From Multifurca ochricompacta (Eukaryota > Basidiomycota > Agaricomycetes > Russulales > Russulaceae): DNA of 63,044 bases. Positions within the stretch are counted from its first letter, which is position 1. Every line of letters begins with the position of its first letter. Below, piece after piece: positions 10,538 to 22,068 of the stretch. Made by a program: the position numbers and the translations under genes. The notes beneath the pieces were generated by a model that saw nothing but the letters and a program-made list of their open reading frames with translations, ran no database searches and had not been told where the DNA came from. The stretch lies in the NCBI GenBank assembly GCA_022496185.1, contig WTXG01000212.1, forward strand, positions 1 through 63,044, written 5' to 3'.

Positions 10538-12678
10538 ATGGCCACAACACTCACCCTGTTTTGTCTCGCTATCGATAACCAAAAAGATCCTATTGGGAAC
10601 GTCTTCAAGGTTGAAGTCCAATCAGGTGGCCATGTTTCAGACATTAACGACGCCATCAAAGTTAAGAAGGCCCCTGAACTAGACCACCTTGCGGCAGATC
10701 GACTTATTGTCTGGACGTTGTCGACACTCCAGCGCACTAATCTTCCTAGCAGTACGATCTCCGCGGCCATCGAATTTCCCTCCGACCAGAATAATAGAGT
10801 TGGGAATGTTGAGCTTCTTTATCCTACTACACGTCTATCCAGGCACTGGGATCACAGCCCAGATGACGATTACTTGCATCTCATCGTGCAAGTTCCATGT
10901 AAGCTTCGATCATTATCGGATTGCCACACATGTTTGACAATAATCCAGTGGTCGAAAGTCCCGAGAAGGGGCAGAATGTCAAATTGAGTGACAAGGTTAT
11001 CGAAGACATTTATGAGACGGCCATGCGTCTACATAAAACCTTATGGAAGAAGCCACTCGGTCAAATATTCCCAACCATAAATGCCCCTGACTTGAAAAAG
11101 ACGTATACGTATGTTCCCCAAGTCCAACTGTCCAATTTTCAAGTAGAGAATTTCGGCTATGATGAGAAGACACTTCTATTTCGCGATGAGTACAGCATTG
11201 CTTTTGAAGAGATAAAGGGAAAGTCGAGAACCCGTCGGAAAAATAACATTGGCGGGATCGTTATCACTGGTCATCCAGGACTCGGTACGTGGTTGTTACC
11301 GATGATGAACGTCTCATCTTACAGATTAACTCAGGAAAAACTTGCTTCTTACTCTATCTTCTGTTCTACTGTCTAAGCGATGGCAGGCCTACGGCTTTGC
11401 AAATTGTCCCCGAGTGTTTCGTCCTGTTCACGGACTCTGGTCCCGAAGTCTATAGCCACGTGTCCATTAAACTTCCAGACGAAACGTTGGCTCTTGCCGA
11501 TTCCAATGCGGAGAATCCCCTTCCTTGCCACAGCTTCCTAAGAGCTTCCAAGAAGCATGATGCATTCATCGTACAAACAAGCTCTCCGGATCAGCGCCGG
11601 TACAAGGCATGGAGTAAGGAGTATCACGCACCTATCTATGTGATGGACTGTTTCACTCTGACTGAATTAGTCGTGCTCGGGTGGGTTCAGTTGATGATTC
11701 CAGGCTTTATTTGTCCTTGAGCTTTTTCACAGCATGATACATGGTTTCAGTGTCCCGCTCATCAAGGACCATTGCAAAAAATGGGGACCCTCTGCGCGCA
11801 TCATGGTGAATTTGATGACGAATCCCGAGGAGATTTGTGAACATACGGACCGTGTAAAAGATGCTGCCCTCCACTTTGCTAAACATTTCGACGAATTTAC
11901 CCGCCTAGACAAAGTTCGCGCAATGTCGATCTCTCATACACTTTTTACAATCCATCCTAAAGGTCTCCCTTCCGAGGAGAGATCAAGTGCAATTGGATGA
12001 ATTGAAACACGTTACCTGAATCATTTTGTTTACGATGCGATGGCCGCACAGGACGTGCTGCACCAGATCAGATTTTACAACATGGTCAGCAACCATCTGT
12101 GGTTCAAAGGCTCGGCGGGCTACATGTTCGAGACGATAGTCCTAGCGTGGCTCTGCGCCAATTCAGAATCGAGTCGCACTCCCGCGCAATCAGCTTCGCC
12201 GCAGCTGACTATCCCAATGTGCCAGGGTTGTTGTATGTTATCTTCCAAGGAACAACATGACCTCGGGGACCTAAATGACCGCGAGACACCATTCTGTGTA
12301 ATTCCCGTGTCGAAAGCATTTCCTTCCGTCGATGCCATGATCATCACGGATAATCATATAATTACAATCCAGGTGACCGTCGCTTCCAAGCATAGCGTGA
12401 AGTCCACGGGCTTTCTTCAAATTGTCAATAAATTTCCGAAGGGATTTCAAATGTTTCGGAAGTGGTGCCATGTGTTCGTCACGGACAGGGCGAAGAATGC
12501 AGCAAGTTTACTGACAACATGGACGGAAAGAGATCTTGAACTCGACGGGGACATTAACATTCCCATATATTCTGCTGTTCTTGATGTCAATGATTTTTGT
12601 CGGATTCAGAGTGAGGAAGAGCGGAAAGAATCCTGGGTATGTGGTAGTCGGCTATATGTGCTCATTGAGACTGATTGA
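10538..12678 (+). CDS. Crinkler (CRN)-type protein: header, P-loop NTPase, REase-like nuclease; one in-frame TGA
   Basis: Start ATG in good context (GCCATGGCC). Proposed exons are 10538-10898, 10949-11284, 11335-11680 and 11733-12678; the introns are 50-52 nt with GT..AG, and phases join correctly. The N-terminus has the Crinkler header pattern (LTLFCLAIDN...FKVEV, ADRLIVWTL, LHLIVQVP). Exons 2-3 encode a Walker A motif GHPGLGKT that is split by intron 2. The C-terminal part has FPSVDAMI..IITIQVTVASKHSVK, matching the D...QxK/T core of restriction-endonuclease-fold domains found in Crinklers. A TGA at 11998-12000 interrupts exon 4 in frame. It fits a CGA-to-TGA change, and no intron I tried removes it in phase. 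Either a recent pseudogene or a shorter product. Role in a non-pathogen setting is unknown (effector or inter-fungal conflict, inference). Confidence 0.75.
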
Positions 12679-13122
12679 AGAAAAATGATAGATGATGAGG
12701 GACTTTGAGGCGGACGAAACACCTGAAAACCCTGATGAAATGAAGGTACGGAATGGGTTTTCTAATTATATGATTGATATTGCCCACGTGTTGATGACTT
12801 CCACTTTAGATGGACGAAGATTGAGCTGACCTTTATGGAGATGTCGTTCGTATACCTTTTCGTTTACTTCCTTCCTTAGGAATAGCGAATCACGACGTAG
12901 CTGTATGGGCCTCGTTAGCGCTTATCTCAATAGCGCTGTTGGTCAAACAAAAGTGTATCAATACGGATCCAATAAGACAAATTTTATTTTTATCGGGAGG
13001 TACAATGATGAATGCAATGGCGATATATATTGTGTAGATGATGTACAAAAGGGAGCGGAGCAGAGGGGGGAGAACAAAGACTAGAAGATTATTCAGATCG
13101 AAAACGAGGGTTGAAATCAAAG
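12679..13122. other. Downstream flank of the Crinkler gene
   Basis: No coding feature seen. AT-rich, with a purine-rich stretch (GGGAGCGGAGCAGAGG) near 13050. Ends at the 8-bp TSD AATCAAAG (13115-13122) of the next element. Confidence 0.5.
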
Positions 13123-15819
13123 TAGGGCTGCGCACCGTACCCGTACCTCACGGTATGGACGGGTCCGTAGTACGGTTGCCGTACCCGTGCCGTACCAAGC
13201 TCAAGTCAATGTCGAGACGGACGGTGGACGGGTACGGAAAACGCCGTCCAAACTGTCAAAAAAACGGCCGTCGACGGCATTAGACGGCATGGACGGCACT
13301 GACTGAATGAGCTTTAATCTTATCATTAAGCCACCCAAACTCCCCCACTATAGTAGTATCTTTACCTATTTAGATAGCAGATAAGTGTTAGCTAAACATG
13401 GTAAAGATAAGAGATAAGATAAACTAACTAATGTGGAAACGCAGCTGAGGTTAGATAAGCACTACCTAAATGGGTAGCAAGATAATTCAGTTTGTGAATG
13501 GTCAAAACTGCTATATTAATTAGTCTTTACCTAAACGGGTAGCAAGATAACTACGCAAGTAATGTTAGCTATACGCGTGGTAAAGATAATCTAAGTAAAT
13601 ACTCACTTCAGTTTGTGAATGGTCAAAACTGAAGTGTACAACACAGAAATAATGTCCTTAAATACTGTAAAGAGTGTGCTGTGCTATGGTCATAAAGGAT
13701 TGTATCTTTAATCATAAGTAATCATAGTAAACGAGTGGAATGTCAGTATGTATATTACAATGTCCACTTAACTCCATCTTGCACCGGCAACTCCAGCCAA
13801 CTCTGATCCATTACTGGCTCAACAACTAATACTCACTTCAGTTGATGTGGTCAAAACTGAAGTGAACGCATGCAGAGTAGCAACATTTTATACTGCTCAG
13901 AGGAGCATGACAATAAGTAGAATAAATATAGTTATTTAAATGTGACAAGACAGAAAGAATGTGTTGTGTGCAATGTCTCTGAATCAATGATCTGACACAC
14001 TTTAGATTATCTTATCATAATCATAAGATCAGGAGCCCCAACAATCCTGTCGCTACCAGCCCATCTCAACAGCAGGTACACTTCCAATTTTCAAGAAGTA
14101 ACCATTATTAAAATTTAATCCAAAGAACAAGGACAATGCTCAATTTTCTGCTGACCACTGGGAAATGAGGGTGAGATCGCTGCATTAAGGAGGCCCCAAG
14201 ATGCAATAAATAGATCCTCCATCCATGTGGTGGAGTCTTACAGCTTTGCCTTACCATGACAGATCAGCCCGCCCAAGGACCAGATGGTCAATTTCCTGGA
14301 CATTTTTGGCATCCCGGACTGCTTGAAAGCCATCCTGAGGGTGTGTGTGTTATGCAAGTTGACCTTCTTAGATTTAGATAAGATAAGAAGGAGTCCGGAC
14401 CGTTCTGACCCAGTCCACGCACGCGATGCAAAGTAGTTGCTGCCCTATGCAGCAATGGACATTGTAGATACACACGGCCATTGTTTGAGTAATACAAAAT
14501 GATAATCTGATTATAGTGTAGTCTAAAGTAGTCCTGTATGTATTTTAGATAATGCCAGAATGGCAGAAATGGTCACGCGTTGGTAAATAAGATGTGTCAG
14601 GGCACTCAGAAGAGTGGGCTACTGATAACTAATTAGATTTACATCGCACGCTCAATCAGCTTTGGTATTTCATAGAATAGTACTAGGACATATTTAATGA
14701 CAACCTGTATCACGCCGCAGACCACATATTGTTTTCTTTGGGCTGTAGGTGCACTTTATCGCTCTATCTTTGTATTTACTTAGGCCCAACTGATCTTGTC
14801 CTCTTGGAACTGTAGGCTCTTAGCGATTGTTCAAATATAGGTCTATTCTTGCTGCATAAGCAAGGCAGAGTCCTCTGACTGCTTCAAGCCTTATGTGTGC
14901 ATTAAGCTCCGCGTTCTGGGTAGCCTTCTGACTAGGACATCTTCACCACTGAGTTTTACCACAATCATTACATCTTATCTTATCTACATAGCAAGTGCGG
15001 GGTAGAAGCACCCGTTACAATCCACACTCTGTCAAGAAGCAGTTGCATCTTGCACGCATGCAAGCTGATACTGCACTGGGCTGTTCAGCTGTCAATTAGT
15101 CTAGATACGATGCTTTATTTAGGCCTTAATGTAATTGTGATCGCATTTAGAAAACATAATTGATGAAATCAAAACGCATCTCACATTTAATTAGATACTG
15201 AGTATATACATCTCAGATCGATCATGTGATCAAATCACATTGCGAGATGTTTACTTTAATTTAGTAGCAATATAGTACATCTAAATTGTATATAAAGCCA
15301 TTAAATCTGCTATAGATAAAGCAGTTGCTATCGCATTATCGCGAGAATCTAAGTCTTTAAGCTAACAAGGTGAGATAGATAGTAGTATCGTAGTATCTAA
15401 AATATAAGCCTGTGCCATGCCTGTTTCTACACTACAGCATAAACTACATAAAGGCTGCTGTAGAATAGCCCTAATAAATCATCCTGTTTGAGAAACATCC
15501 CCATCCGTCGCTTCATTGCTCTAAAACTCTTGCTCACGCTACCTGCTCGACTCTTTATTCTCTCTAGAATACCCTCAAGAATGCACCTATTAATTACTTT
15601 ATCACTCTAAGCATCTTGCTCATGCTGCCCTGCACAACTTTATTTTCTGTAGTACTACCGTCTACTACCGTCTACTGTAAACGGCTGTATCTGTACCCAT
15701 ACCGTACCCGTCAGCGATCCAGTGAGTACAAAAAACGGACAGTGGACGGGTCAGCCGTACCTGTCCTATTACTGTCAAATGGATGGCCGTTACCGTAAAA
15801 CGGACGGTGCGCAGCCCTA
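13123..15819 (+). mobile_element. hAT1, large non-autonomous hAT-like element (copy 1)
   Basis: 2697 bp with a perfect 16-bp terminal inverted repeat TAGGGCTGCGCACCGT and a perfect 8-bp TSD AATCAAAG (13115-13122, 15820-15827). The subterminal regions are rich in CCGT/ACGG motifs. The interior is non-coding: small ORFs have no recognisable domain. A short inverted motif (ACTCACTTCAG / CTGAAGTGA) recurs near 13605 and 13830. CpGs in the ends are largely intact. Confidence 0.88.
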
Positions 15820-16032
15820 AATCAAAGGACGAGTGTGGCTGGCACGTTACACGTCTGTATGAAACGACACGCACGTCAGCACATCATTTTGGGTGGCCCG
15901 CACTCGTCAAGTCCTCGGAGCCCTCCGAGTGGTATTAGGGTAACAAAGCACGCACTCCTTATCCATCATCCTACTGGGCCTGCACGCGACATGGACGCCT
16001 GAGGTTGAATCGATGCGACCATTCAATTCATG

Positions 16033-17331
16033 TAGGGCTGCGCGCCGTCCGTTTGATGGTGACAGCCGTCTATTTGACGGTGAAAGACGGGTACGGCTGA
16101 CCCGTACACCTTCCGTTTTTGGTACTCACCGGATCGCTGACAGTACGGTACAGGTACAGTACGGCCGTTTTATGGTATATGGTAGTAGACGGTATTACTA
16201 GAGAAAATAAAGTTGACCAGGGTAGCATGAGCAAGAAGCTTAGAGTGATAAAGCAATGAATAGGTGTATTCTTATGGCTATTCTACACCTTTTTATGTAG
16301 TTTATGAGTACAATACCCAACAATCTACTTTACCAGCCATAATCTGAAACTCATAGAGGGACTTCAAGCATTGCATTTGCTTCTGTGAGTATGATTGGTG
16401 TAAACAGGGCATACTGGAACATGAACTCCCTCAATAAATGTAATTGTAGGTACATTATCACAAAAGAGACATCAGAGAAACAATACCAAAACATGCCCCA
16501 AAAAGGGGCATCCCAAAAACTATATTTGGGCTTGCACAAGGCAACTCTTAAAGCCAAGTGTGGTAAATGTGAGCATACCTCCAACTGGACTCTGGCAGAC
16601 CAAAATTCAATTACAATAAGGCAAAAATCAAATATATAGACTAATAGACAGCTCAACGACCCAGTGCAGTATCAGCTTGCGTGCGTGCAAGATGCAACTG
16701 CTTCTTGTCAGGCAATGGAGGGAGATCGTGCCCCATCCACTAATCTAATCTACTCCATAATCCATAATATGCTGTTGAGATGGGCCGGTTGCAACTGGGA
16801 CCGGAGACCGGACAGCCGGGCTCCTGGGTGGACTCGATCTTATGATTATGATAAGATAATCTAAAGTGCGTCAGATAATTGATTCAGAGACATTGCACAC
16901 ACAACACATTCCTTCTGTCTTGTCACATTTAAATAACTATATTTATTCTACTTATTGTCATGCTCCTCTGAGCAGTATCAAAGGTCACTATTCTGTACAT
17001 GTTCACTTCAGTTTTGACCACATAAACCGAAGTGAGTATTAGTTAGTTTATCTTATCTCTTATCTTTACCATATTTAGCTAGCACTTATCTACTATTTAA
17101 ATAGGTAAAGATACTATAGTGGGGGAGTTTTGGTGGCTTAATGACAAGATTAAAGCCCTGCCGTCCATGCCGTCTAATGCTGTCTACGGCTGTTTTTTGA
17201 CGGGTTCGGACGGCGTTTTCCATACCCGTAACCGTCCGTCTTGATGATTGACTTGAGCTGGTACGGTACGGGTATGGCACTGTACTACGGCACCGTCATA
17301 CCGTAAGCTACGGGTACGGCGCGCAGCCCTA
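16033..17331 (-). mobile_element. hAT1 (copy 2, shorter derivative)
   Basis: 1299 bp, same TIR family (TAGGGCTGCGCGCCGT at left, GCGCGCAGCCCTA at right), with a perfect TSD AATTCATG (16025-16032, 17332-17339). It shares the ends and some interior with copy 1 but is internally shorter. A unique ~280-bp interior stretch (16360-16640) carries overlapping ORFs that I do not recognise. Confidence 0.87.
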
Positions 17332-17500
17332 AATTCATGTGGTGACCTTCAAGTACTAATTCAACACTGGAAAATAAATAAAAAAACGCTGATTATATCG
17401 ACTGAAAATTCAAGAAAAAACAATCCTAATTCGCCAGGTTGCCTCTTATTTAGAGGTAGAGTGTGCGAACGAAGGGGCGAGTTGAGAGGGGAGTTTAAGG

Positions 17501-18002
17501 TAGTGATGTGCCTGGCCCGGCTCAAAGCCGGAAGCCGGGCCAAGCCGGGCCTGTTTGGGCCGGGCCAAGCCAGGCCGTTGTGACGGCCCAGCAAGGGCTT
17601 TGGCCCGGCTCAGAGAAGCTAAAAGCCAAAGCCGCCGGCTCAGGCCGCGGCTTTCAACAGCACATACAAGTGCAATAGCAATCATCAAAATCAGTACAAA
17701 TCTGATCACAAAGTGGTTGATTTGGGTCACGTGATCATGTTTATCGCGGCATTTCAAACTTTTTCTTCGATATAGCTTTGCAATACGTAACACACTAAGT
17801 CATATTTGGATTAGCTGAACTATAACTACTAGTTATATGTCATAAAATTTTCTCTGCCAAAAGCCGCGGCTTGGGCCAAGCCGGGCCAGGGCCAAGCCGT
17901 CTGTGGCGGCTTTGGCTCGGCCCAGACTTCAGGAAAGCCGGAGCCGCCTCAGGCCGAGCCAAAGCCGCGGCTTTTGGGCCAAGCCGGGCCGGAACATCAC
18001 TA
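17501..18002 (+). mobile_element. hAT3 MITE (copy 1, CpG-rich)
   Basis: 502 bp, ends TAGTGATGTGCC and GGAACATCACTA, perfect TSD GTTTAAGG (17493-17500, 18003-18010). Both arms are built from GGCCCGGCT/AAGCCGGGCC motifs that can pair. Its CpGs are intact, unlike copies 2 and 3. It lies about 210 bp beyond the stop of the RING-like gene. Confidence 0.87.
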
Positions 18003-18017
18003 GTTTAAGGGGGAAAG

Positions 18018-18029
18018 GGGGGGGGGGGA
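18018..18029. repeat. Poly-G run
   Basis: Homopolymer of G just after the hAT3 TSD; its length may be unreliable in the assembly. Confidence 0.6.
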
Positions 18030-18214
18030 GTAGGAGGTTGAGAGCACGATCATTGATTGATATATCGATCTAGTTCCAGGTTTTACCACACACTCCCGCA
18101 CCCCTACCACGTTCCCTCCCCTTCCCCCCACAACGTTTCTCCAATTGTAGTGACAAACTGAAGAAAAAAAGAGATAAGGAAATTCTTATTTTTTTTTTAC
18201 TTCGGAACCTTGAT

Positions 18215-19614
18215 TTAATCGAACGGCGTCCTGCACATCGAACACGTGCGGGCGAGCCAGCTGCCCGCCTGCACCTTTCCCTCCTCAGTGAACCGCAGCT
18301 GAATAAATAAAAAGGTTGAAGGTTATTAGAACCCACGCATGCTGGCACCTCGTTCCTAACCCCGCGCTCTCGCGGTCGCGGAACTGCGTCATACATATCA
18401 CACACCGGTCCACGGTCGCGCCGAGTAAAACCAGCTTGAGCTTCACCCGCCCATTGCGAGTGACCCGTCGGCGAACCACCTCGATGTGACCTAATGGCGC
18501 GCCGTTCACGCTGTATTGCGCACCACCTGCCACTGACGCCATCACCGTCGTCGATGTCGATGTCGTTGTCGTCGCGGTCAACATCATCATCATCGCCGCC
18601 GCTGTCGCCGTCCTCGTCATTGGCGGCGGTAGCGAGGACGGCCGGAGCAGACGCGCGGGGCTCATGCCAGCAATCGACCCCTGCGCCAGAAGCACATTTT
18701 GTGATGGCGGACGAACGAGGGTCAGCAATGCCGTACAATGGCAGAGCAGTGGAGAGATGGCGCGCCTCGCGGTTGTTGTTGTCCATGACAATCCCATTCC
18801 CGTCGTCCTGTCGCGTTGGGGGGAAGTCGAAGTTTGCAAACTCGTGCTGTGAAGCGGATGGTGTAGACAGCGACATATCGTACGTGCTCCCGGGAGAGGA
18901 TGGCTCTGATGCGTCGTCATCGAGCGTGCCATGTAGCGCGGGTGGCGGTGGACGTGGTGGAGTACACTCGCCAGGTTGATTGACAAGCGGTGAGGGTGGG
19001 AGATAGATAGCACGCGAGACTTGCTTATGTTGAAAGGAGGATAGGCTGTGAGGGCTTCGCTGCTTGTCAGGTTCCATCGCTTCGTAAGGGGGCAAGCCTG
19101 CCTGAACATTTCCCGCAAGGAACAAATCAAGCAGAACGGGCCGCACCGGACCAATTTGAGAGACGCTGGGTGGGTGAGAGAGTGGACGGCCGGAGTAATG
19201 GTGTTGTTTAGTGATCAGATTCATCATCGACTCTGTGTCACCGATAGACACGACGGTATCCCTTCTTCGGGGATCCACAGTTGAGGTGGCCAGTCCTTCA
19301 AATGATTGATTCGCAAGTGGACTGGTGTTTGGCAATGCGAATGCGTGTAGCGCGCCAACGGATGGCCACGGTGGTATGGCAGGCGTGCGCGCGATTCGTG
19401 CGTTTGCTTCAGAGAGCGTGGGACTCCCAAGTGGTACGGGGCCATCATCGCGAACGGTAACTCCAATACGGCCTTCGTGGCGCACAGGGGAGGGGCGCCT
19501 GCTACTTATAGTTGTAAGGGGTAATCGGGTTAGGTTGCCGCCAGGGCTCCCTGGCGGTGTCACAAACTGCTCTTCCTCGTCTTCCTGTACAAGCGATGCT
19601 TTCCTGATTACCAT
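18215..19614 (-). CDS. Ser/Pro/Asp-rich protein with C-terminal RING-like finger (exons uncertain)
   Basis: Open frame on the minus strand from ATG at 19614, rich in Pro and Ser (FVTPPGSPGG, RRPSPVRHEG), with an acidic Asp repeat (DDDDVDRDDNDIDIDD) around 18540-18610. Near the end one frame gives DRCVICMTQFRDRESAGLG and TRCQHA, followed by a possible intron (GTGGGT...CAG). A last exon reads WLARTCSMCRTPFD and stops at 18215-18217. This fits a RING domain, an E3 ubiquitin-ligase feature, but I cannot place the middle Cys/His ligands, so the splice junction is unresolved. More 5' exons are likely: low-complexity frames such as SSSESLRYSTQAEYDSGSDD continue to about 20980. Confidence 0.5.
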
Positions 19615-21205
19615 GAGCCACCGGAGTTACAGGGGTGCCCACGCCGTAGTCGATATTGGTCATACCAGACTGCAGTGAGACCATAGATGGAGACGTGGGG
19701 GTTGTCGCTGAACGGGTGGGAGATGGAACCGGTGAGAACCGTCGACCAGGGGCCCAGATCATAGAGGAAGTGGCGCGCAAACCACGGCCTCGCGTAGGGT
19801 TGTCAGTAGCTACTGGGGGCTTCAATAGCGCTTGCAGGGGCTGTGCTGGCAGTCTCTGGGAAGGTGAAGGGGGTGACGGTCGCCGAAACCACAGAAGCTG
19901 TTAGCTGTCGCTAGGCGGAAGCAAGTACGGCGGCTTCGCGAAGCTCTGTATGTATATTCCCATGTCACTGAGTTACTGAAGTGAGCAACAGTGGGGGAGG
20001 TAAGACTGGGTCATTCAGCATCGAATGGCGTTTCGGGCGCGCACCCTCGCGCCGCGGCGTCCGACGACCCAGGTGTGCCTGGGAAATGGTCAGGAACCGA
20101 GTGTGTACGATGACCCGAGTTAGGAGTGGGAAATTCGCGCTCGACATCGCTGAGCATATCCCATGTTTCGAAAGGCTTCGAGTGCCGTTCGAACTGCGGG
20201 TCAATATTTCTGTCCAATAACTTGCGTGAAATGAGGCCGTCCGCGCGATGAGGCTTACTGGGGCTTGCTGGGCAAATTGAGAAAATGCAGAGGCAGGGAC
20301 ATCTGAGAAGCCGCTACATGTGTCGGAGTGGAGCGTGCTGACGCAGGATGATTATCCCTTGACTTGAGAAAACCTGACAGGCGTTTAGGGTGGCACAGGC
20401 GAAGGAATTGAATTGCGTGGACCAAACACAGGATTATCGGCCTGTGAATCATCCCCGCCATTCTGCAATGTTTCACCGAGGTGGTGTGTCAAAGTCAACT
20501 GCGAAGGTGATGAGCGCACAGCAAGAGCCGACGCTTACGATGGCGCAGTCCCTGATTCAAGTTGCGATCTCTCGTGAATCGGGAGTCTGGAATGATCTTG
20601 TGCCCATGCACTAGTCGATGGCGATGATGCTACATCGCTAGAGGAGATGACTTCCAGGTCTCCATCATCGGAGCCCGAGTCGTATTCTGCTTGTGTACTG
20701 TATCGCAGCGACTCGGAAGACGAAGGATCGGGAGCCGTCCGGATGTCTACAGGTTGATTCTGGAAGCGGGGTAGGGGGGGTATGAGGATAGGGACTGGCT
20801 GTTACCCGTCTGGAGAGGATGAATGGGTAGTTGTGGGATCTGCGGGTGAAAGAGGTGGGGGACCCCCTTGCTGTTGCAGCGATGGCTTCGTCGAAGGTCA
20901 TATTTGGGTCGAAGTGTCGTTGCTGAAACCATGAGATAGAAGGGTTAGGCTGTCGTCAGTTTCGTAGGTAACTTTTTGCATGGAGGGGGAATACAAAAAG
21001 CGGTTGGTTCTCACCCATAGTGGCAAGGACCTGGGGATTGCATTGTTGGTGGGCACGCCATGATTTGGCCTGTTACTTTTCCCCAACCGCAATGCCAATC
21101 GCGTTGCACAGACACAATCGGTGATTTGAAGTAACTGCCACCATGAGAGTCAGCGTTTCGTATATATAAACTCAATCTGTCGCGTGAAGGGTTTTGTAAG
21201 TTAAT
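19615..21205 (-). other. Possible 5' exons and promoter of the RING-like gene
   Basis: Several short Ser/Pro/Asp-rich minus-strand frames lie here (for example around 20011-20217 and 20640-20980), consistent with a multi-exon intrinsically disordered protein. None is convincing alone. TATATATAAAC at about 21160 could be an upstream promoter element. No transposon was seen here. Confidence 0.35.
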
Positions 21206-21404
21206 CGTGAAGGTTTATGCAACTAAAAACACCTCCTAACCCCTCCCCTCGCCACCCACTACGCAGGCGATGTCGGAAACGGATCAATGGTCAACTCAGA
21301 TCAATCACTAAGTGTGCAGTACTGATAAGCAAGTTGTGTGCTGTGCAGCAGCACTTGGACTGTGTTTTACTTTCCTGTGAATACCTTGATACCTTAGTTG
21401 ATTA

Positions 21405-21865
21405 TAGTGATGTGCCTGGCCCAGCTCAAAGCCAGAAGCTGGGCCAAGCCAGGCTGTTGTGATGGCCCAGCAAGGGCTTTGGCCCAGCTCAGAGAAACTA
21501 AAAGCCAAGGCTGCCAGCTCAGGCTGCAGCTTTCAACAGCACATACAAGTGCAATAGCAATTGTCAAAATCAGTAGAAATCTGATCACAAAGTGGTTGAT
21601 TTGGGTCACGTGATCATGTTTATTGTGGCATTTCAAACTTTTTCTTCAATATAGCTTTGCAATATGTAACACACTAAGTCAGATTTGGATTAGCTGAACT
21701 ATAACTACTGGTTATATGTCATAAAATTTTCTCTGCCAAAAGCTGTGGCTTGGGCCAAGCTGTCTGTGGCGGCTTTGGCTCAGCCCAGACTTCAGGAAAG
21801 CTGGAGCCACCTCAGGCCGAGCCAAAGCCGCAGCTTTTGGGCCAAGCTGGGCCAGAACATCACTA
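21405..21865 (+). mobile_element. hAT3 MITE (copy 2, CpG-depleted)
   Basis: 461 bp in the Copia 5' LTR, perfect TSD GTTGATTA (21397-21404, 21866-21873). Collinear with copy 1, but nearly every CpG of the arms reads TpG or CpA. Confidence 0.88.
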
Positions 21866-22068
21866 GTTGATTAGATACAATCCTTTATTGTCTTGGTTAC
21901 TATACACACACTCATTTACTGTTACAACCAGGGCCTAGTACCCCACTTTTCTTCACTCTCCCCAACATGAACCCTTCTCTTCCACCTACCCTCCATTTCT
22001 TGATCATGTCTAGTGAATAGCAGGGGTAACCCCTGGGTATCTTCATTGGTACCTGTACCCATACCCGT

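Noticed and set aside
16351..16656. Hydrophobic 101-codon minus-strand ORF inside hAT1 copy 2
   Set aside because: No homologous frame in hAT1 copies 1 and 3 and no domain; overlaps an opposite-strand frame of similar length.
21160..21180. TATATATAAAC as a promoter of a gene to the right
   Set aside because: Nothing but the Copia LTR follows; it may serve the minus-strand gene, but the distance to a credible start cannot be judged.
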